From assembly GCA_003141915.1 (NCBI GenBank), contig PLNY01000082.1, positions 1,106 through 12,151 of the forward strand: a stretch of DNA of 11,046 nt, written 5' to 3'. Under the pieces are notes generated by a model. The model saw only the letters and a program-made list of their open reading frames with translations. It made no database searches and was not told the DNA's origin. Both the position numbers and the translations under genes were made by a program. Below are positions 7,279 through 11,046 of this stretch, in pieces. Each line of letters opens with the position of its first letter. Position 1 is the first letter of the stretch. This DNA comes from Anaerolineae bacterium. Lineage in GTDB: Bacteria; Chloroflexota; Anaerolineae; Anaerolineales; Villigracilaceae.

Positions 7279-7308
7279 AGTATATTTCCCTTGCATTGAC
7301 AGTATATT
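7279..7308. repeat. AGTATATT direct repeat in the divergent promoter region
   Basis: AGTATATT occurs at 7279-7286 and again at 7301-7308, exactly 22 bp apart (two helical turns). Read on the minus strand each copy contains TATACT, five of six matches to a -10 box. The copy at 7284-7279 is about 35 bp before the phosphatase start and could be its -10 element, although no -35 box stands at the right distance. The second copy overlaps the spacer of the plus-strand promoter. Confidence 0.4.
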
Positions 7309-7324
7309 AACGACTGGTTATGTT
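7296..7324 (+). promoter_or_regulatory. Candidate sigma-70-type promoter of the importer operon
   Basis: A perfect TTGACA (7296-7301) is followed by a 17-bp spacer and TATGTT (7319-7324), four of six matches to the -10 consensus. Transcription would begin near 7331 and leave a leader of about 170 nt before the lipoprotein ATG at 7503. TTGACA (7296), TTAACG (7307) and TTATGT (7318) also form three degenerate repeats phased at 11 bp, so the same bases could be an operator. This is inferred from sequence only. Confidence 0.5.
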
Positions 7325-7383
7325 TTAGTAAAAGCTGATTTAAAGACTAGCAGTTTAGTTAGGGAGCGGATATGTTGTTGCCC

Positions 7384-7422
7384 TTAATAAAATATTAACC
7401 ACAAAAGAACTTTCCGTTAACC
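7384..7422 (+). repeat. Phased TTAAC-type repeat in the importer leader
   Basis: TTAATA (7384-7389), TTAACC (7395-7400), the weaker AGAACT (7406-7411) and TTAACC (7417-7422) start every 11 bp; the two TTAACC copies extend to TTAACCA. Direct hexamer repeats at 11-bp spacing are the usual layout of binding sites for PhoB/PhoP-type winged-helix regulators, and the Bacillus PhoP box is TTAACA-like. The region is AT-rich, so this may be coincidence. Confidence 0.35.
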
Positions 7423-7486
7423 AGCAAATGAAATTTATTCAATACAATCTTATCGTTCCTGATAATGGACAGGATACACAAATAAA

Positions 7487-7494
7487 AAGGAGAT
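7487..7494 (+). promoter_or_regulatory. Ribosome binding site of the substrate-binding lipoprotein
   Basis: AAGGAGAT lies about ten bases before the ATG at 7503, the strongest Shine-Dalgarno in the importer operon, in keeping with high expression of a binding protein. It fixes the start, which is followed at once by a signal peptide. Confidence 0.7.
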
Positions 7495-7502
7495 AAGAAG
7501 CA

Positions 7503-8762
7503 ATGAAATCACGAAATCTAGTAGTATTTTTTTCTATGCTGGTGGTGGTCGCCCTAGCGCTGGCGGCCTGCGGAACGGCTGCCACGCCCGCCCCAACGCA
7601 GGCGCCCGCTGCAACTGCAGCCATGCCTGCCGCAACTGCAGCCATGCCGGCTGCAACTGCCGCTATGCCCGCCGCAACTACGGCGTCCAGCGGTTTTGAC
7701 TGGTCGAAAGCTAAATCGGTAGCTGATGGCGGCGGTATGGATGCCTTAGTTAAGGCTGCCCAAGCCGAGGGTGAGTTGACTGTCATCACCCTGCCGCATG
7801 ATTGGTGTGACTATGGCAAGATGATGGATGACTTCAATACAAAGTACGGCATCACCATAGTTGATGTCAATCCTGAAGGTGGATCCAAAGATGAAATTAC
7901 TGCGATCCAAAACAACGAAGGAAACAAGGGTCCGCAAGCCCCAGACGTGATTGATGTCGGTCCTGCCTATGGTCCTTCTTCTAAAGCCAGTAATTTACTT
8001 GCGCCCTATAAGGTAACCACTTGGGACACGATCAAAGGTAATAACGATCCAGATGGATATTTCTACGTAGACTATTATGGTGTCATGTCCTTCGAGGTCA
8101 ACTCTACAGTAGTCAAGGATGTCCCAAAAAGTTGGCAAGATCTTCTGAAGCCTGAATATAAAGGTCAGATTGGCCTGGCAGGTGACCCGCGTTCCTCGAA
8201 CGAGGCTGCCCAGAATGTATATGCGGCTGCAATGGCAAACGGCGGCACATTGGATAACCTCCAGCCAGGTTTGGATTTCATGAAGAAACTGGCATCGAGT
8301 GGAAACCTTCTGCCGTTGGTTGCTGACCCGGGCCCGATCGCCAAAGGCGAAACACCAGTTTCCATCCACTGGAACTACCTGGCGCTCTCCGACAAGGCAG
8401 ACTTTGCCGGAAATCCGGAAATTACAGTGGTCTATCCCACGGGCGGACCTGCTTGGGGCGGCTACTACTACCAAGCCATTAGCGCTTATGCGCCGCATCC
8501 TGCCGCCGCACGTTTATGGGAAGAATACCTGTACTCCGATGAAGGTCAGAATACATTGGTTGATGGTTTCTGCACACCGGCCCGCATGGCGGATATGGCC
8601 TCACGGAACGTTATCCCCGCGGCCTCATTGGCTGCTCTGCCGGCTCCGTCCCTGCTCGCCAGCGCTGTCATTCCAAACATCGATCAGCTTAACGCTGCCA
8701 AGGCATTCATTGCCAAAAATTGGGATAGCGCAGTTGGCTTGGATGTTAAATCCGGTCAGTAA
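7503..8762 (+). CDS. ABC importer substrate-binding lipoprotein (AfuA/PotD-like)
   Basis: This is the extracellular ligand-binding component of the importer encoded by the next three genes. Residues 1-22 form a lipoprotein signal peptide (basic MKSR, hydrophobic stretch, lipobox LAAC) with Cys23 as lipidation site. Residues 24-63 are a low-complexity Ala/Thr/Pro/Met tether. The ligand-binding fold starts near 'ALVKAAQAEGELTVIT' (81-96) and continues with APDVIDVGP (146-154) and VPKSWQDLLKPEYKGQIGL (207-225), a block shared by iron(III), aminoethylphosphonate and polyamine binding proteins. Only two cysteines, Cys102 and Cys357, remain in the mature domain and could form a disulfide. The 419-residue length is normal for a tethered lipoprotein. 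Substrate is undetermined: AfuA-like binding proteins for iron usually pair with one fused permease, whereas here two separate permeases follow. Confidence 0.9.
   Translation: MKSRNLVVFFSMLVVVALALAACGTAATPAPTQAPAATAAMPAATAAMPAATAAMPAATTASSGFDWSKAKSVADGGGMDALVKAAQAEGELTVITLPHDWCDYGKMMDDFNTKYGITIVDVNPEGGSKDEITAIQNNEGNKGPQAPDVIDVGPAYGPSSKASNLLAPYKVTTWDTIKGNNDPDGYFYVDYYGVMSFEVNSTVVKDVPKSWQDLLKPEYKGQIGLAGDPRSSNEAAQNVYAAAMANGGTLDNLQPGLDFMKKLASSGNLLPLVADPGPIAKGETPVSIHWNYLALSDKADFAGNPEITVVYPTGGPAWGGYYYQAISAYAPHPAAARLWEEYLYSDEGQNTLVDGFCTPARMADMASRNVIPAASLAALPAPSLLASAVIPNIDQLNAAKAFIAKNWDSAVGLDVKSGQ
7611..7679 (+). repeat. 21-bp in-frame tandem repeat in the lipoprotein tether
   Basis: Three near-identical 21-bp units (7611-7631, 7632-7652, 7653-7673), each starting GCAACTGC and encoding Ala-Thr-Ala-Ala-Met-Pro-Ala, are followed by a partial fourth. 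The first two units differ only near their 3' ends; the third is more diverged. The repeat lengthens the flexible linker between the membrane-anchored Cys23 and the binding domain, and copy number could vary between strains. Confidence 0.85.
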
Positions 8763-8785
8763 AACAAATTTTAATTAATCTCTAG

Positions 8786-8830
8786 GGTGTGGTCCGTTCT
8801 TTTTGAACGGGCCATACCATTTTATTTTCG
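8786..8830 (+). terminator. Hairpin with T-rich tail between lipoprotein and permease genes (attenuator or mRNA-stabilising element)
   Basis: Positions 8786-8799 pair with 8805-8818 in a 14-bp stem containing two G-U wobbles (8793/8811 and 8789/8815) and no mismatch, closed by a five-T loop (8800-8804). The 3' side is followed by ATTTTATTTTCG. This is the form of a leaky intrinsic terminator that lets the binding protein be made in excess over the permeases; it could also protect the 3' end of a processed lipoprotein mRNA. Read on the opposite strand it lacks a T tract right after the stem. Confidence 0.65.
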
Positions 8831-8844
8831 ATGACTGTTATCCT

Positions 8845-9783
8845 ATGGCTGAAACCTCGATACCAATCAAATCATCCAAAGTTGCGGATCGTTCATATAC
8901 ATTCGACTCCTTAAAAAATTGGGTTGGTGTATTGCCATTTTTTTTATTCATCTTGATCTTCTTGATCTTGCCATCTACTAATCTGTTCATTGGTGCTTTT
9001 CAGGATCAAGGCGGACATTTTACGCTTGCCAATGTAGGCATCGTTCTATCAGATCCATTTGTTTATGACGCTTATGTGACTAGCCTGAAGATAAGTGTCA
9101 TTACCTCTATAGCGGGCGGCTTGTTTGGTTTTTTCGTGGCGTACGCTATCACAATAGGGAATGCGCCTCGTTGGATGCGCGGCATTCTGATGAGTTTTTC
9201 GGGCTTAGCGGCAAATTTCGGAGGCGTGCCCTTGGCTTTTGCTTTTATCGCCACCCTAGGTTGTACGGGTTTTATCTCTGTTTTTCTAAATCAAATTTGT
9301 TTTTCAAGCCCGGCCGGCATCCGGACCTGCCCGTTCGACATCTATAAAGCCGGGTTCAACCTTTATAGTTTAGCAGGCCTTACGCTGTGTTATCTTTATT
9401 TCCAATTTCCACTGATGGTACTGACCATTGCCCCAGCTTTGGAAGGCTTAAAGCGCGAATGGCGGGAAGCCTCGGAGAATTTGGGAGGAAGCTCTGTTCA
9501 GTATTGGTGGAATGTCGCGTTGCCAATCCTGTGGCCGTCAATTCTCGGTTCCTCTATCCTGTTGTTCGCAAGCGCCTTCGGCGCATACGCCACCGCCCAA
9601 GCTCTAACCGGTGGTTTCATTAACTTGGTAACAATCCTGATTGGCGACGAAATCCGTGGGGATGTGCTCAACAACCCCAATGAAGGGTATGCCCTCGCGC
9701 TTGGTATGATCGTAGTGATGGCAGTGTGTGTGGCGGCATATACCATCCTCCAGAGACGAACAGTACGATGGATAAAATCATGA
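8845..9783 (+). CDS. ABC importer permease, PotB-like
   Basis: This is the first transmembrane subunit of the importer, 312 residues from the ATG at 8845. About six membrane segments are visible, near residues 27-45, 82-102, 114-136, 172-196, 230-250 and 282-301. The cytoplasmic coupling (EAA) loop appears as REASENLGGSSVQYWWNVALP (207-227), with the Gly of 'ENLGG' in place. An upstream in-frame TTG at 8803 would put the start inside the hairpin loop and add 14 unrelated residues, so it is rejected, although the chosen ATG lacks a clear Shine-Dalgarno. A loop predicted to face outward, between segments three and four, holds three cysteines (140, 152, 162). The stop overlaps the next permease as ATGA. 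Family identity is secure, substrate unknown. Confidence 0.9.
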   Translation: MAETSIPIKSSKVADRSYTFDSLKNWVGVLPFFLFILIFLILPSTNLFIGAFQDQGGHFTLANVGIVLSDPFVYDAYVTSLKISVITSIAGGLFGFFVAYAITIGNAPRWMRGILMSFSGLAANFGGVPLAFAFIATLGCTGFISVFLNQICFSSPAGIRTCPFDIYKAGFNLYSLAGLTLCYLYFQFPLMVLTIAPALEGLKREWREASENLGGSSVQYWWNVALPILWPSILGSSILLFASAFGAYATAQALTGGFINLVTILIGDEIRGDVLNNPNEGYALALGMIVVMAVCVAAYTILQRRTVRWIKS

Positions 9784-10574
9784 AAACGAAAAATATGAAT
9801 TTATGGGCGCTCCTCTGGGCCATCCTCGGCATGCTTTATTTTTTTGTGCCCTTGTATGGAACTTTTGACTTTTCTCTGCGCATGAAGAAGGGCGTGCTCA
9901 GTTTCCTTGCCTATCAAGTTGTCTTATCGGATCCCCAATTCCTAGCAAGTTTCCGATATTCAGCCACAATGGGCATCATCACAGTCATTGCTAGTGTGAT
10001 CATTTTCCTGCCCACGGTCTACTGGATATACATTCGTCTGCCCCAAGCCCGACCAGTGGTTGAGATTATCAGCATCCTGCCATTTATCATTCCAGCGATT
10101 GTTTTTGTTTTTGGATTGATTCGAACCTTCGATCGTCCTCCATTGGAATTGACAATGACGCCTACAAAGACCGATATTCTGATCACAATGGGATATATCA
10201 TTCTTTCGATGCCATATATGTACCGCGCCATTGACGTTGGGATGCGGTCGATCGATGTCCGGAATTTGACGGAAGCAGCCCAGAGCCTTGGCTCAAACTG
10301 GTTCCAGATCTTATTCAACGTGATATTACCTAATATGCGAATTGCGGTTTTAAGCGGAGCATTAATCGTTTTTGCTACAGTGCTCGGTGAACTTGTCCTG
10401 GGAGAGTTCCTGGTGCGTCCAGCGCTTGGTCCGTACATGGTGGACGTCGGCCGGGATGAAGCCTACCAACCCGCAGCCATGGCACTAATGGCATGGGGAC
10501 TAACCTGGGTATGTCTTGGCTTGATCTCGATCTTCGGCCGCGGCAATACAAGTGAACAGCTAACCGGTCGATAA
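9780..10574 (+). CDS. ABC importer permease, PotC-like
   Basis: This is the second transmembrane subunit, expected to pair with the PotB-like permease and the ATPase. From the ATG at 9780 it has 264 residues, typical for PotC-type proteins, with hydrophobic segments near residues 8-28, 62-85, 93-115, 130-148, 185-208 and 230-252. The coupling helix TEAAQSLGSNWFQILFNVILP (164-184) carries the classical EAA and Gly residues. I chose ATG 9780 because its ATGA overlaps the stop of the preceding gene, the usual mark of translational coupling; an in-frame ATG at 9768 would add four residues and cannot be excluded. The ATPase begins 20 nt after its stop. Confidence 0.9.
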   Translation: MKTKNMNLWALLWAILGMLYFFVPLYGTFDFSLRMKKGVLSFLAYQVVLSDPQFLASFRYSATMGIITVIASVIIFLPTVYWIYIRLPQARPVVEIISILPFIIPAIVFVFGLIRTFDRPPLELTMTPTKTDILITMGYIILSMPYMYRAIDVGMRSIDVRNLTEAAQSLGSNWFQILFNVILPNMRIAVLSGALIVFATVLGELVLGEFLVRPALGPYMVDVGRDEAYQPAAMALMAWGLTWVCLGLISIFGRGNTSEQLTGR

Positions 10575-10594
10575 AAATAATCAAGGTGAATAAC

Positions 10595-11046
10595 ATGGCA
10601 TATCTTGAACTATCTCACATAAATAAGGAATTTGCAAAAGCAGTTGCAGTGAACGATTTCAACCTGAGCGCAGAGCAGGGCGAATTCGTCTCGTTCTTGG
10701 GACCGAGTGGTTGTGGAAAAACCACGACTCTGCGCATGATTGCCGGGTTTGAGTTGCCTACAGCTGGAAAGATCCAGATAGATGGCAAAGACCTGACGTT
10801 CGTGCCGCCGAATAAGCGCAATGTGGGTATGGTGTTTCAATCCTATGCACTGTTTCCCAATATGACGGTCGCGGGAAACATCGCATACGGGCTCAAAGTG
10901 TCCGGAAAACCAGGCGCCGAGATCAAGCAGCGGGTGGATGAGATGCTGGCTTTGATCCACATGGATGGCTTCAGCGGCCGGTATCCTTCGCAAATTTCAG
11001 GCGGCCAACAACAACGTGTGGCTTTAGCGCGTGCTCTTGCCATTCG
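10595..11046 (+). CDS. ABC importer ATP-binding protein, PotA/FbpC-like (3' end outside window)
   Basis: This ATPase subunit powers the importer by hydrolysing ATP at the cytoplasmic face of the permease pair. The frame is open from the ATG at 10595 to the right edge, giving the first 150 residues. Visible motifs are Walker A GPSGCGKTT (36-44), the Q-loop with Gln82 in VFQSYALFPNMTV, and the ABC signature ISGGQQQRVALARAL (134-148), whose first residue is Ile instead of the more common Leu. Walker B, the H-loop and any C-terminal TOBE regulatory domain lie beyond the window. AAGGTGA five bases upstream is a good ribosome binding site and fixes the start. The family (polyamine, iron, phosphonate and related ATPases) is certain, but substrate cannot be told from this half. 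Confidence 0.95.
   Translation, partial: MAYLELSHINKEFAKAVAVNDFNLSAEQGEFVSFLGPSGCGKTTTLRMIAGFELPTAGKIQIDGKDLTFVPPNKRNVGMVFQSYALFPNMTVAGNIAYGLKVSGKPGAEIKQRVDEMLALIHMDGFSGRYPSQISGGQQQRVALARALAI

Noticed and set aside
7439..7789. 116-codon minus-strand frame with Ala/Gly/Val repeats
   Set aside because: It is the antisense reading of the lipoprotein tether repeat; the repetition comes from the 21-bp units, not from a gene.
8803..8844. 14-codon N-terminal extension of the PotB-like permease from a TTG
   Set aside because: The TTG lies in the loop of the terminator-like hairpin with no ribosome binding site, and the extra residues do not resemble a permease N-terminus.

Overview
The window looks like a chromosomal segment of a Chloroflexota (Anaerolineae-like) bacterium. 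This is inferred from three things: the substrate-binding lipoprotein with its Ala/Thr/Pro/Met-rich linker after the lipobox, moderate GC with AT-rich intergenic DNA, and the family make-up. No rRNA, tRNA, CRISPR array or insertion sequence is visible, so the taxonomic call is only moderate.

Layout. Positions 2-277 (+) hold the 3' end of a gene cut by the left edge, possibly a glycosyltransferase-like protein. It converges on a five-gene minus-strand block (6007 down to 455) whose transcription order is ppx/gppA exopolyphosphatase, CHAD-domain protein, two tandem SixA-type histidine phosphatases, then ppk1 polyphosphate kinase. Spacers are 4-9 nt except at the CHAD/sixA junction, where the reading frames overlap out of phase by 212 bp. 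Upstream of ppx is about 400 bp (6008-6407) with no convincing gene but a clustered TAACAT/ATGTTA repeat. Next on the minus strand is a stand-alone protein phosphatase of the CX5R class (6408-7244), apparently started by TTG.

Divergent from the phosphatase, across a 258-bp intergenic region, a plus-strand ABC importer operon runs off the right edge: substrate-binding lipoprotein (7503-8762), a strong hairpin with a T-rich tail (8786-8830), PotB-like permease (8845-9783), PotC-like permease (9780-10574, overlapping its neighbour as ATGA) and a truncated PotA/FbpC-type ATPase (10595 onward).

How the parts fit. The minus-strand block gathers synthesis (Ppk1), hydrolysis (Ppx) and probable binding (CHAD) of polyphosphate in one transcription unit, with two phosphohistidine-type phosphatases between them. 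Because Ppk1 works through a phosphohistidine intermediate, the SixA-like proteins could act on it; that is a hypothesis. The importer's substrate cannot be read from sequence: polyamine, iron and organophosphate/phosphonate compounds are all served by related systems. TTAAC-type hexamers at 11- or 22-bp spacing occur upstream of both the ppx block and the importer, which raises the possibility of shared control by an OmpR/PhoB-type regulator.
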